Notes: a model not told the origin generated them from the letters alone. A stretch of DNA of 64,000 nt from Anthoceros angustus (GCA_010909165.1 MU008154.1:857478-921477); one strand, 5' to 3'. Shown: positions 10,989 to 23,193, numbered from the stretch's first letter. Made by a program: numbers and translations.

Positions 10989-11780
10989 TTAAGCTTTTAG
11001 CTGGTGAAGTTGGACGAGCTGAGCGTAAACGCCCTTAGCTCGGAGCAGCTTAGCGTGGGTGCCCTTCTCGACGACCTGGCCCTGGGAGACGACGGCGATC
11101 TGGGGGGCGTTCTGGATGGTGCTGAGGCGGTGGGCGATGACGAGCGTGGTGCGGTTGCCCTGCATGAGGCGATCCAGCGCCTCCTGGACCACGCGCTCGG
11201 ATTCCGCGTCCAGGGCGCTGGTGGCCTCGTCCAGCAGCAGCACCTTGGGGTTCTTGAGGATGGCGCGGGCGATGGCGATGCGTTGCTTCTGGCCGCCCGA
11301 CAGCTGCGTCCGCGCTCGCCCACCTCCGTGTCGTAGCCCTCCGGCAGCCCGCTGATGAAGGCGTGCGCGTTGGCTGGCCGCCTCCACCACCTCCGCCTCC
11401 GTCGCACCCTGCCGCCCGTACAGAATGTTGTCCCGGATGGTGGTGGAGAAGAGCGCCGGCTCCTGCTGCACCAGCGCGATGTGCTGCCGCAGCCGCCGCA
11501 GGTTCAGCCCCGTGATGTCCTTCCCGTCCAGCAGGACGCGCCCGCGGTCGGGGTCGTAGAAGCGCTCGATGAGCGCCACGACGGAGGACTTGCCCGACCC
11601 GCTCGGCCCGACCAGGGCCGTCGTGCTGTTCCCCGGATGAGAAGGTGGATGCCCTGCAGGATCGGGGTGTCAGGGCGGGACGGGTAGGAGAAGTAGACGT
11701 TCTGAAGCTCGATGGTGCCGGCAATGGCGGATCCTGAGTCGTCCGCGCCGCCCTTGCCCGAGTCCGGGTCGATCGAGGAC
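10989..11780 (-). pseudogene. Extra copy of the last ABCB exon (NBD2)
   Basis: It encodes the second nucleotide-binding domain and C-terminus ending QLHQLKA-stop, as in the ABCB gene at 12,626-19,188. It is interrupted by frameshifts near the Walker A motif (one G missing after CCCC), before the LSGGQ signature (one base missing) and in the segment between Walker A and the signature. It keeps the two bases that the sister copy lacks near the C-terminus. Lacking upstream exons it could not make a transporter alone. It is either a duplicated fragment or an assembly duplicate. Confidence 0.8.
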
Positions 11781-11978
11781 CTGCCAAGGAACGTTACGGT
11801 GAAATGTTGGGATATGGTGGTGGGCGGTAGAGGTATGGTTGTGGGCGGTCGAGATGTGGTGGTGGGCGATAGAGATACGGTGGTGGGCGATAGAGATACG
11901 GTGGTGGGCGATAGCGATACGGTGGTGGGCGATTGCGGGGAGAAGGCAGGAATCTTGTGCAGGAGGATGAGGTGCTTA

Positions 11979-12276
11979 CTTGCGGGAGATGATGTCGAAG
12001 GTGGACAGTGCTGCTTCCTTGGCTTTGCGGAGGTCGGGGAAGATCTTGAGCGACTCCAGGAGATGGAACGCGGTGTGGCCGACCACTTGGAAGACGGAGA
12101 CTATGGCTACGAAGGTGGCCTGGCCCTTGCGGATGAGAAGGCGCCGTACAACAGGCAGAAGGCATCAGGGCCAAGCAGTGAGCTATGCCGAACATGATTC
12201 CGCCCAGCAAGGACTTCCTGATCCTCGACTTGTTTCCGCTCTTCACCTGGTTCTGGAAGACGGACAAAGCTTTCTA
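11979..12276 (-). pseudogene. Partial extra copy of ABCB exon 11
   Basis: The segment matches the 3' two thirds of exon 11 (13,623-14,044), including the GTAAGCACC donor. It stops at the duplication junction near 12,276. Compared with the full exon it lacks several bases in the third quarter, which breaks the frame. Confidence 0.75.
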
Positions 12277-13915
12277 AAATGTTGAAGGGAACTACCTCGG
12301 AATCGGAAGCATGAAGTGTAGTTCCTTGTTCTTCTAGACTTATTTTCTCATCCTCTTCGGGTCTTTATCTATGGATGGTTCTTGGTCCTCTTCAATCCTT
12401 CACTGTTTGTAGACTTACTTTCTCATTCTCTTCGAGCTTGATTCATAGATTGTTCTCTTCCTCTTTAATCCACTCTTTCAGAAGTGGATTGGTTATTGTT
12501 TGCATGTTTGATTACTAGGAATATATGTGCAAATTAAGAGATTGCCTCGTTAATGAAACCCCGAATTTGGAGAGGTAAGGCTAGCACACTACCTAGACCA
12601 CCTAATGTCCACCTAATGTTAGTTGTTAAGCTTTTAGCTGGTGAAGTTGGACGAGCTGAGCGTAAACGCCCTTAGCTCGGAGCAGCTTAGCGTGGTGCCC
12701 TTCTCGACGACCTGGCCCTGGGAGACGACGGCGATCTGGGGGCGTTCTGGATGGTGCTGAGGCGGTGGGCGATGACGAGCGTGGTGCGGTTGCCCTGCAT
12801 GAGGCGATCCAGCGCCTCCTGGACCACGCGCTCGGATTCCGCGTCCAGGGCGCTGGTGGCCTCGTCCAGCAGCAGCACCTTGGGGTTCTTGAGGATGGCG
12901 CGGGCGATGGCGATGCGTTGCTTCTGGCCGCCCGACAGCTGCGTCCCGCGCTCGCCCACCTCCGTGTCGTAGCCCTCCGGCAGCCCGCTGATGAAGGCGT
13001 GCGCGTTGGCGCCCTTGGCCGCCTCCACCACCTCCGCCTCCGTCGCACCCTGCCGCCCGTACAGAATGTTGTCCCGGATGGTGGTGGAGAAGAGCGCCGG
13101 CTCCTGCTGCACCAGCGCGATGTGCTGCCGCAGCCGCCGCAGGTTCAGCCCCGTGATGTCCTTCCCGTCCAGCAGGACGCGCCCGCGGTCGGGGTCGTAG
13201 AAGCGCTCGATGAGCGCCACGACGGAGGACTTGCCCGACCCGCTCGGCCCGACCAGGGCCGTCGTGCTGTTCCCCGGGATGAGAAGGTGGATGCCCTGCA
13301 GGATCGGGGTGTCGGGGCGGGACGGGTAGGAGAAGTAGACGTTCTGAAGCTCGATGGTGCCGGCAATGGCGGATCCTGAGTCGTCCGCGCCGCCCTTGCC
13401 CGAGTCCGGGTCGATCGAGGACCTGCCAAGGAACGTTACGGTGAAATGTTGGGATATGGTGGTGGGCGGTAGAGGTATGGTTGTGGGCGGTCGAGATGTG
13501 GTGGTGGGCGATAGAGATACGGTGGTGGGCGATAGAGATACGGTGGTGGGCGATAGCGATACGGTGGTGGGCGATTGCGGGGGAGAAGGCAGGAATCTTG
13601 TGCAGGAGGATGAGGTGCTTACTTGCGGGAGATGATGTCGAAGGTGGACAGTGCTGCTTCCTTGGCTTTGCGGAGGTCGGGGAAGATCTTGAGCGACTCC
13701 AGGAGATGGAACGCGGTGTGGCCGACCACTTGGAAGACGGAGACTATGGCTACGAAGGTGGCCTGGCCCTTGCGGATGAGGAAGGCGCCGTACAACAGGC
13801 AGAAGGCTGAGGACATCAGGGCCAAGCAGTGAGCTATGCCGAACATGATTCCGCCCAGCAAGGACTTCCTGATCCTCGACTTGTTTCCGCTCTTCACCTG
13901 GTTCTGGAAGACGGA
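12277..13915. repeat. Tandem duplication unit R of the ABCB 3' end (~1.64 kb)
   Basis: Second copy of the 10,636-12,276 unit and the one continuous with the rest of the ABCB gene. It includes the authentic stop at 12,626-12,628 and a second copy of the 3' flank. Confidence 0.9.
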
Positions 13916-16900
13916 CAAAAGCTTTTCTTCCAGACAAAGGGAAGCAACCGTGCGAATGTTGCCCACTGCCTCCGCAGCGATCTGCGCTGATCTCTCCTGG
14001 GCCAGCTTGGAGTTGCCTCCGAGAGCACCGGTCAGGAAGGAGTTCTGCGAGCAAGAGAGAATGAAGACGTGAGCAATTCGGATATAGACATGCCTTCTTT
14101 CCATGTCCAGGGTCAAGGAGGAAGTGTAGGAGTATGTGTTGTACCCGCATAGCTCCGGAGAAGAGTGCCAAGGGAAAGGCTGACAACGCAACCATCGCCA
14201 TGCGCCATGAAATCGACATCGCCCAAACCACCGCTAGTAGTAGAGATGTCCCGTATTGCACCAGGCAGCTCACTCGCTCGGTCAGGGCAATTTTCACGAT
14301 TGCTGAGTCGGTGGACAGCCTCGAGGTCACAGCTGCACTGTTGTTCTCCTCACGATCGAACCATGCCACTTCGTTCTGCATGAGAGCTGGCAAAGGCCCA
14401 AAATGCGTTCCACAAGACATTCATGAGGGCCAGAAGGAGAAGGGATTCTGGATTCTGGAATCTGGAATCTGGAATCTGGAATGCATACACAACATTTGGT
14501 GAGGGAATTGCATGAGTACACTACCTTTAAAGGCTGCTTCTTCCATTCTCTTGCTAACCGTGGCCCCGATGGTTGTGCTGTAGATCTGCTGCGCGGCCGT
14601 GGACATGAGATTGATGAATCCCAAGCCGACGAAGACGATGCAGTACTTGGCCACGCCACTCTTGAGGTGAGGCCCGGTGATGTTGGGTTCGAAGAAGAGG
14701 CCCAGCATCCTGACCGAGAGCACCGCGAACAGGGGATTGAAGCATCCGGCGACGGAGGATGCCACAAGTGCCACCACTGAAATGGTTGCTTTCCCTTTGA
14801 GAAATTGGAGTGCAGTTCCAACCGGAAATTTCTTCAGAGTGGGCTCTTGAGTCGCTTTGTTGTCGTCGATTTCCTCCAGGGATGTGGTTTGCGGCTGCAC
14901 TGACTGCCTCACTGGAAGGGGGGAGAAGGCAGAAGTCTGGAGGCCCAGGTTGGGTGAGAGCATTTCCGACAGGGCCGGGCTCGCCAGGAATTTGGGCCTG
15001 TCCATGGCTGCTGAAAATATCTCGGAGTGCGGGCTGTAGATGCCTGACCATGTCCCTACTTCAATTCCAGCATGGAAGCTCCGTCTGTGCAAAACTGCCC
15101 CAGCAGGGCTTGCACGATAGCTTGACGATAGAGGACTTGCTTGAACGCTGCTCCACCTTGCAGGAGAGGGAGCGGAAGAATCCGTGGCTCTGCATCGATG
15201 TCACCCAGGTCATGGCACGTTTGTGAACATGGATGAATTCATGCATGGCATTCATGAATTCATAGCAATGTAATGTTAGAAGGAAAGGCTGACAACGCAA
15301 CCATCGCCATGCGCCATGAAATCGACATCGCCCAAACCACCGCTAGTAGTAGAGATGTCCCGTATTGCACCAGGCAGCTCACTCGCTCGGTCAGGGCAAT
15401 TTTCACGATTGCTGAGTCGGTGGACAGCCTCGAGGTCACAGCTGCACTGTTGTTCTCCTCACGATCGAACCATGCCACTTCGTTCTGCATGAGAGCTGGC
15501 AAAGGCCCAAAATGCGTTCCACAAGACATTCATGAGGGCCAGAAGGAGAAGGATTCTGGATTCTGGAATCTGGAATCTGGAATCTGGAATGCATACACAA
15601 CATTTGGTGAGGGAATTGCATGAGTACACTACCTTTAAAGGCTGCTTCTTCCATTCTCTTGCTAACCGTGGCCCCGATGGTTGTGCTGTAGATCTGCTGC
15701 GCGGCCGTGGACATGAGATTGATGAATCCCAAGCCGACGAAGACGATGCAGTACTTGGCCACGCCACTCTTGAGGTGAGGCCCGGTGATGTTGGGTTCGA
15801 AGAAGAGGCCCAGCATCCTGACCGAGCACCGCGAACAGGGGATTGAAGCATCCGGCGACGGAGGATGCCACAAGTGCCACCACTGAAATGGTTGCTTTCC
15901 CTTTGAGAAATTGGAGTGCAGTTCCAACCGGAAATTTCTTCAGAGTGGGCTCTTGAGTCGCTTTGTTGTCGTCGATTTCCTCCAGGGATGTGGTTTGCGG
16001 CTGCACTGACTGCCTCACTGGAAGGGGGGAGAAGGCAGAAGTCTGGAGGCCCAGGTTGGGTGAGAGCATTTCCGACAGGGCCGGGCTCGCCAGGAATTTG
16101 GGCCTGTCCATGGCTGCTGAAAATATCTCGGAGTGCGGGCTGTAGATGCCTGACCATGTCCCTACTTCAATTCCAGCATGGAAGCTCCGTCTGTGCAAAA
16201 CTGCCCCAGCAGGCTTGCACGATAATGACGATAGAGGACTTGCTTGAACGCTGCTCCACCTTGCAGGAGAGGGAGCGGAAGAATCCGTGGCTCTGCATCG
16301 ATGTCACCCAGGTCATGGCACGTTTGTGAACATGGATGAATTCATGCATGGCATTCATGAATTCATAGCAATGTGCTAGGTAGAAGGAAAGGAAGGTGCT
16401 TACTTGTATCTTTGCTGGGCACTGGAGGCCTGCAGGTTCATCAGAGTGTGGTAGATACCGCTGCTGCCCTTGCTGAGGAGCTCGTTGTGGGTTCCCAGCT
16501 CGGCAATCTGGCCCCGATCGAACACTGCAATGAGGTCAGCATGTTGGATGGTGGAAAGCCTATGTGCCACCACCACCGTGGTTCTCCCCTGCATCAGATT
16601 GTTGAGTGCCTGCTGCACCACCTGCTCGGATTCAGTGTCCAGTGCGCTTGTGGCTTCGTCCAGCAGTAGGATAGAAGGATTCTTCAGGACTGCCCTGGCA
16701 ATGGCCACCCTCTGCTTCTGACCTCCTGACAGCTGCAGCCCTCTTTCTCCAACCTACAGGATCAGGGGGTTTCAGCTTTAGGAGTGAGCCTGTAATAGAA
16801 GTCTCAGAACTTGAGATGACTTGTAAGCCGACTCCATACCTGAGTCTCGTACTGCAGGGGCAAGCCTGAGATGAAGGAGTGGGCGTTGGCAGCCTGTGAA

Positions 16901-19188
16901 GCGGAAATCACATCCTGGTCAGTTGCACCCTCCTTCCCGTGCAGAATGTTCTCTTTGATGCTGCCTGCAAACAGCACAGGCTCCTGCCCGACAAGCCCCG
17001 TCTGGCTCCTCAACCACTTCAGCTGCAACGTCTTGATGTCTACACCATCCACCTTCACCACACCTGCAGGTCGGACATTCCTTCACATATATCACAAGAT
17101 GCTCAAGAATGACAAGACAGTCAAACGGCATTGGATCCGGAATATATTGCAGACGTACCCGAGGAAGGGTCATAGAAGCGTTCGATGAGGGAGATGACAG
17201 TGCTCTTCCCGGACCCACTTGCCCCAACCAAGGCCACAGTCTTCCCAGCCGGAATTCGGAGACTCAGATTTTTGAAAAGAAGGACGTCTGGGCGGGCCGG
17301 GTAGGCAAAGTGCACGTTGGAGAGCTCGATCTCTCCTTTGAGCGACGGCAGAATATCCCCGGTGCTGCTGAGCGAGTCGATGCGGGGCTGGCGTTCTATG
17401 ATCTCAAATATCCTGTAAGCCGCAACCTTTGCCTTGGCGAAGGTCTCGGTTTCCCGGAGAGCAACCCCCAGTGACCTGCAGTGCCACATGGTTGCTGAAT
17501 CTCAGAACTTTCCTCCCCTCACAAATTTCAGCATTCAAGAACCGTAATGCAATGGAAGGGGGTGGGATTGGGCAAGCTCACGGTCCGGTGAAGACTGCTG
17601 TCAAGGCGCATGCCATGATGTTGGCAGGTGGGATGTTTTGCCCGCCGGCGATGAGCAGGGCCCCGACCCAGAACATGATGGCCCACTGCATGTTGTTGAG
17701 AGCCAGGGTGATGCCCAAGCCGAAGCCCTTGGCCAGCCCGCCGCTCCTGCTCAGCCGCACCGCCGTTTCCAGCAGCTTGGACAAGGCTTGCCCGGCTTTC
17801 GTCTCTCCCACGTAGGAGTACACCGTGCGGATTTGCGAGACCGTCTGCCACAAACAGTTCAGACACGAGGGGAGTTCATCATCAGGCTTGGATCTGAAGC
17901 AGCTAAGTGAAGGACTGTGTTGTTGAACCTCTTGCAACCGCCCACCTGCTCGATCAGGCTGTCGGTGGTTTTGTAGGCTCCTGCAGCCTGGACGGCGAAC
18001 TTGGTGTAAATCTTGGTGTAGGTGACGGCGATGGTGAAGGTGACGGGCAGCAGGAAGACACATATCAGGGCCAGCTGCCACACCTCCACCAGCATGAAAA
18101 CCAGACCACCTATGAATGTCGACACGTTGTGCAAGAAGCTGGATACCTGCGAGATGTTACCGGTGTTGAATGAGATGAGGCAGCATGGAGTGTAACAGAG
18201 CAGATAGAGGTATGCAGGATCAATCAACACTCACCCTCTCTCCCATGGCATCGTGGAGGAGCATGGAATCGACTGAGATGAGACGGAGTATCTCGCCCGT
18301 GGTCATTTCGGTGTCGTAGTACCCAACTTCCTGGCGCAACATGGCTCGCAAGTATTTGGCTCTGATGCGCCCTGTCTGTCTGTCTCCCGTTATGGTCCAG
18401 AAACCCACCTCTGCATTGCAACGTGCAATACATACTTTCTGGTCAGTTGGATGCTCCAGCAAAATTCAGTCTCAATTCAGCAAGATGGAAGAAGTTCATG
18501 AATTTGTGGAATTGAGCTTCTCCTGAAAGAGTGTGTGTGGAGGATGGGAGCTGTATGTACTTTACCCATGAATGCCAGCCATGGTATCTGAACAGCGATG
18601 TAGATCAAGACCAGCACCCCCTGGGAAACACAGGAATTCATCCCATCAAGAGTCTGACTTTGAGGTATCAAATGAGAGATGTGGAAATTGTCTTCATCAT
18701 GTGCATACCTTGAAGGCCTCTTTGTAGCCCTGAGCTGACTTGAGTCCATAAGTTCCCAGGGCGCCCATGATTTTGCAGATGACATAGATGCTCAGAGGAA
18801 TGACGAGGCCGTGGAGCACGGCTCCCACAGATCCCAGGACCATGAGGACCCAGTCCACCCAATCAGCAGACCTAAACAAGTGCAGGTAAGGCACAGATCC
18901 TATCCCAGGACTGGGCTTTCGGATTGAATCTTCCGATTCCAGGAGCTTGCTACTGGACTTCGACTTGGGCTCCTGCTGCCCTCCAGCCCCTGCCTCACTC
19001 GCAGCAAACGACATGCTGTAGGTGCTGGCATCCGAGAAGCTGTGGGGGCTCACCACCGAGTCCAGGTACTGGCTGGCATTGGACATCTGCCCTGATTGCA
19101 GATCTAAGGACAGGTAGCTCGAGAAGCGCGAAGACGCACTGGAGGGCCTGACCGAGGTGTTGCTGAAGTCATCGTCTCGCGTCCCCAT
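12626..19188 (-). CDS. ABCB: ABCB-type (MDR/P-glycoprotein) full ABC transporter
   Basis: ATP-driven membrane exporter of the plant ABCB class, some of whose members move auxin. Exons on the minus strand: 18709-19188, 18566-18620, 18235-18410, 17946-18146, 17582-17844, 17159-17475, 16840-17063, 16404-16753, 14525-15156, 14145-14386, 13623-14044, 12626-13422. The order is TMD1, NBD1 ([29 protein letters not shown]), Ser-rich linker, TMD2, NBD2 ([29 protein letters not shown]). About 1386 residues are expected, longer than usual because of a Ser-rich N-terminal extension of about 90 residues and the linker. The first ATG in frame is 19188. The last exon is two bases short (near 12,692 and 12,741), shifting the frame at the C-terminus. 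An extra copy of exon 9 and part of exon 10 lies at 15,289-16,392 and must be skipped. The substrate cannot be told. Confidence 0.88.
13455..13580. repeat. Minisatellite in the last ABCB intron, ~21 bp unit
   Basis: Units of GGTGGTGGGCGATAGAGATAC are repeated about five to six times inside the intron between exons 11 and 12. The same array is present in the duplicated unit at about 11,815-11,940. Confidence 0.85.
14180..15288. repeat. Tandem duplication unit A inside ABCB (~1.1 kb)
   Basis: It contains exon 9, the following intron and most of exon 10. It is repeated at 15,289-16,392. GGAAAGG is present at both unit edges, so the join has seven bases of microhomology. This copy keeps exon 9 in frame throughout and joins the authentic exon 10 donor. 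Confidence 0.9.
14443..14483. repeat. Short tandem repeat, 7-8 bp unit, in ABCB intron 9
   Basis: GGAATCT/GGATTCT units recur about five times. The duplicate copy at about 15,551-15,590 has a slightly different unit count. Confidence 0.8.
15289..16392 (-). pseudogene. Extra ABCB exon 9 and partial exon 10 (duplication unit B)
   Basis: It is almost identical to unit A. Exon 9' spans 15,633-16,259. It has lost two bases (AG) near 15,826, in the first membrane-helix region of TMD2, so the frame breaks there. Exon 10' (about 15,289-15,495) is cut by the junction and has no splice donor. If included in the mRNA it would destroy the protein, so the functional transcript must splice from exon 8 (16,404) to exon 9 of unit A (15,156), or the duplication is an artefact. 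Confidence 0.8.
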
Positions 19189-20233
19189 GGCTTCTCCAGC
19201 TCCACGGCAGCACACAGTCACGATAGTCTTAACCGACAACTAGAGGGGAGGACTCATTGCTGATTCCTGACAGGTGCAGCTATCTGCTCTTCTTCTCATT
19301 TCGACATTGACAGCACCTTGGACAGAGTACAGACCAGGACATCAGGGACCTGCAGCCACAGATGTGCTTCAGCTGCAGAGACACCAACCCGTGCATGGCA
19401 TGGCATGCTTTGTATGCTCTGGAGTCCTGGGTGCACATCGCCAAATCTGCTGCTCCTGTAGTGTATCGACGTTGCTTCACATCACATAGAGGTACAGCAG
19501 GTATCCCCATTGTGCCAAGTGTCGGCGCCGTCTCACAAGATTCCACAGGGTCTCAGCAACGATTCCCTTTTTTGGTTGCAGCTGCAGCTCCCTTGTTGTC
19601 AATGGCATCTCGAAGGGAGAACTCTCGCCTACTGCTCTTGTCCTCAGTTTTTGTCCTGCTGCTTGCCCCATGTTTTTTCTGAGCCTTGAGTACGTGTGGC
19701 TTCGTCAACATCTGTGCCTAGAACATATTGCGGTGCCGGCCCCGGCCCTACCCCGTCCTCTGGTCATTACATACAGACTTAAATAGGTCATTTGATTTAA
19801 TACCTTCGTAAAATTTGCCGGCTACTTCAAAACCTCCTCCCGGCCAACCTAATCTGCGACCTGCTTCTTCCTCCTCTATTTTCTGCGTTTTTTTCTCCCA
19901 GTCTATCCTCTACCTCCTTCCCAGCTAGCATAACGAGCTTCTTACAAGAGGACAAGCATGGGAAAACTTTGTAGCACAGTCCTGGCGTGTTGAAGGACGA
20001 TGCATCTTATCATTTCTGTGGTATGATATTGGGATAGGGTCAGATGCATTAGAAATGGTTACTCATGAAGAAATGGGAATGTTATGAGCGGTTCGTACTT
20101 ACAATGACCAAAAGAATTAGCATGCAAGCTAGACCTTGCCTTGAACATTATGTTGGCCAAGGTATGTTATTTTTATCAAAAAGTATGAAGCTTCTTAAGA
20201 TATAAGAAGGAGAATTTTGAAGTGGTATGAACG
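19189..20233. other. Divergent intergenic region between ABCB and the coiled-coil gene
   Basis: This should hold the ABCB promoter on the left and the promoter of the coiled-coil gene on the right. Composition falls from GC-rich to AT-rich at about 19,690. No coding frame of interest was found. Confidence 0.55.
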
Positions 20234-22811
20234 ATGCCTCCATCAAATGTCAAGCATACTGCAAGTAGCCGCAATCATTTGAAAAGAGCTCACGAACCTT
20301 GGGACAATCACTTCCAACGAGCTCATATTTCCAAGGAAGACCATCATCGAGGTTTGGACTATAATGAACTTGAGAAAATTGCGGATGGAGTTGAAAAGAT
20401 GGTTATGTCTTGGAATCAATGCAAGGAAGAACGAGGTAGAGAATATGAGAGAGTTAGAACCTCTCTTGATGAGGACTCCCGACACTTCCAAAAAGAGGTG
20501 GCAAAGTTGAATGAGGAGTTAAGATTGAACAAGTTAGAGACAACACCAAAATCACCTAGTAAAGTGGCCACAGAATTTAATGTATCATATAGTAGATCAA
20601 GTTCACCAACAAAGAGAGCACAAGAAACAGATAACTCTCCAAAGTGTAAAGCATTCATCAACAAAGGAAATGGAGATGAAACCTATAAAGTTGTGAAAAG
20701 TGGTTTCCATGGTGAAGAAGAGCTTCAATTGTCTTTGAATAGACGAAATCTTCCTGAAACAACTAGCTTGCCACTTGGAAAAGAACATCAAAATCTAAAA
20801 TCCTCTGAGTCAAGAGGTTGTAATGGTTGTAGAATTTATTCAGGAAGGGATTGTGGTGAGGATTTTAATGGTAGGTCTGATGTTTGTACTTAGTGATGTT
20901 GTGTGGTTTATTACAATACAAATTGATTCAAAGGCTCCTAAGTAACCTTTTTCATTGGCTTGCTCAGGTTCACATTCTGGGATTAAGCTCCCAGCTTTAG
21001 ATGGTATTAATTTCAAAGGATTGGAGAGTAGATTAGCCACCCTCAATAATCATTGTTTTGCCGCATCATTCAAGGTACAAACTAACAATTAAAACTATAT
21101 TGACACTTTGCAACAATAAAACTTCATCAGAAAGTACATGTGTTTAAAATATATAAGGATTTATGTAGGCAAGGGATCCTCCATGCATTGCTAATAAACC
21201 CATTAATGGCGAAATAGAAGAGCTTCGTATGGCACTGGTAGAAACGCAAGTGCAATCTGAGCTAAAGGTACATATTGTTTATGATATGCATAGATACTAA
21301 TTCAATATGTTAACAAAGTTGTGCTGCTCTTTTCCTGATGATGCCGAATATATATATCAATATATGTTAGTATGGATAATGCAGATAATCGAGATGAAGC
21401 TCGATTTATTGCAGAACTTGAGTCAAACTAAGGCAAAGAGAGCTTGTGAGCTAGATTTTGATTGTCCACAGAAAAATCTTGCTCTTACAAATTATGCAGA
21501 GGTAGCAGATTTCTATTTGCCTATCTATTTTTATTTTTTATACTTTATTTGATTGTAATATCATTTTAAAAAGTGTGTTTTGATTTGGATTATAAAGAAT
21601 AGAATCGATCCATCAAATTACACAAATAGAGAACCAATATGTAGGGGTAAGGTAGAACTAGGCTCCAAGTTCTTGGAACTCAAAAAATAGATGTAACATT
21701 GGAAAATGTTGGAGGAAGGTGAGCAAGTCATTTTAAATGAGTTTGATATATATTATTTTTTTGGCAGGATAGACTAGATCGTCCAAGATGGGAATGTAAA
21801 CAATTTGTGAAACTGCAACAAGACAAAAAAGTACTAATGAGAGAACTTTGTAACTTGAAAAAGAGAGAAAGGTATGATTTTCAACATCGTTTTGTTTCAA
21901 TCAATTATCATGAATGTACCAAATATTAGCCTTAAAGTACCACAAGCTTCTTGTAATGATAGACAATTTGATCTTCAACAACGCAATCTTGATACCGCGA
22001 TTCAAAGAGTGAACCGCTTACAAAGGTAGCACTTTTATTTCAGCTTTAATTCTGAAGCTTGAAATTCGACATAAAGAAAACCAATGAGCTAGAAAAAATA
22101 TTAGATTGTTATCAAAAAAAGAAGAAGAATTGATTGATTCCCAACTACGGGAGAAGGAATTGAAAGCTCGCCTAGATGATTTTACTCGCAAGGAACAAGA
22201 AGAATCTAGGCATATTGAGCCCAAAAAGTTTTTGCAAGTTCTTCCTTTGATAAGAAAATGGTTGAATTCATTACAACAAGTAAGGAAACCACAATTGTAA
22301 TTATTTTAATTCTTGATTTGATGAAAATTTTGTAAGTGATATCTCTTACTTTTGTATTATATAAACAATCTCATGTACTATGTAGGCAAATCATGAAACA
22401 TTTAGAGATTGTACATATCCAAATTGTTGTCGACATCCAGATTGTTGTCCACACGCAAATGATGTAAGTTTTGATAACATTTGACTGATTAATTGTATCA
22501 AAAAGCAATAATATTCATAAAATATGTTTAAGTTTTTTAGTAAAAAAGCATAATCTACTAGGATGAAAGTACGGATTATTTCAATAACATGCTGAGTGAA
22601 GAAAGTAATCAAGACGTGAGTATTTTCAAGACATCAATGAAAAGGAAAGCAAATTTATGAAGTATAAAATAAATAACATATTTTTTCTTTTCAGTTTTCA
22701 TCGAAGCAAGGGAAAATGCAAATCAATGCTATTGTGCAAGAATTGAATAGAGAGGTACATGCTCTACAAGAGGAGCTTTCGCGGATTTTCTTTAACACTA
22801 ACCAAATATAG
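20234..22811 (+). CDS. Coiled-coil protein with a Cys/His-rich segment, function unknown
   Basis: Ten exons fit in phase: 20234-20870, 20968-21074, 21169-21267, 21385-21501, 21768-21871, 21930-22025, 22093-22279, 22386-22463, 22562-22615, 22695-22811, giving about 531 residues. All proposed introns are GT-AG. The sequence is charged and helical, with heptad-like runs in exon 1 (around YNELEKIADGVEKM), exon 4, exon 5, exon 7 and the last exon. Exon 8 carries a compact Cys/His cluster (CTYPNCCRHPDCCPH) that might bind metal. I do not recognise the family. It is AT-rich, like the 5' half of CFAP61. A centrosomal or flagellar role is possible but is only inference. The exon 7 acceptor (CTAG at 22,092) is the least certain site. 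Upstream non-coding exons are possible. Confidence 0.72.
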
Positions 22812-22863
22812 TAAAGAGGTTTTTTGGGAAAACTTGTTGGAAAAATGCTGGGAAATTTAGGCT

Positions 22864-23092
22864 ATGCCGTGTGATGTGTTATCATTGTACTTCTGGCTTC
22901 TGGCTGTCCTTGGCTCTCAAAGATTTCGCAGTACTCAGATGTGCACTAAACCTACTATGAATCAAGCAAGGACATTCAGTGATGGGTTATCATCGTACTT
23001 CTCACTTCTGGCTGTCCTTGGCTCTCAAAGATTTCGCAATCGTCAGATGTGCACTAAAACTACTGTGAATCAAGCAAGGACATTCTTTGCAC
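22864..23092. repeat. Tandem duplication, ~114 bp unit, two copies
   Basis: Two consecutive copies of a segment containing TGGCTGTCCTTGGCTCTCAA, AGATTTCGCA, CAGATGTGCACTAAA and GAATCAAGCAAGGACATTC, with about ten percent divergence. Confidence 0.85.
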
Positions 23093-23193
23093 GTCTTCTA
23101 ACTTTTCTAATAACTAAAAAGTGAGTCCAAGACCCACGAGGATGGACTTCTCTCATAGTACCAACGCCCTTTGTACTTCAACCCTTCGAAAGA

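Larger units (their letters stand above)
10636..12276. repeat. Tandem duplication unit L of the ABCB 3' end (~1.64 kb)
   Basis: This is repeated nearly base for base at 12,277-13,915, an offset of about 1637-1639. The unit holds 3' flank, the last ABCB exon, the preceding intron with its minisatellite, and part of exon 11. It lies beyond the stop codon of the complete gene, so it is the extra copy. Differences from unit R are mostly one-base losses in homopolymers and a few short indels. Confidence 0.9.
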
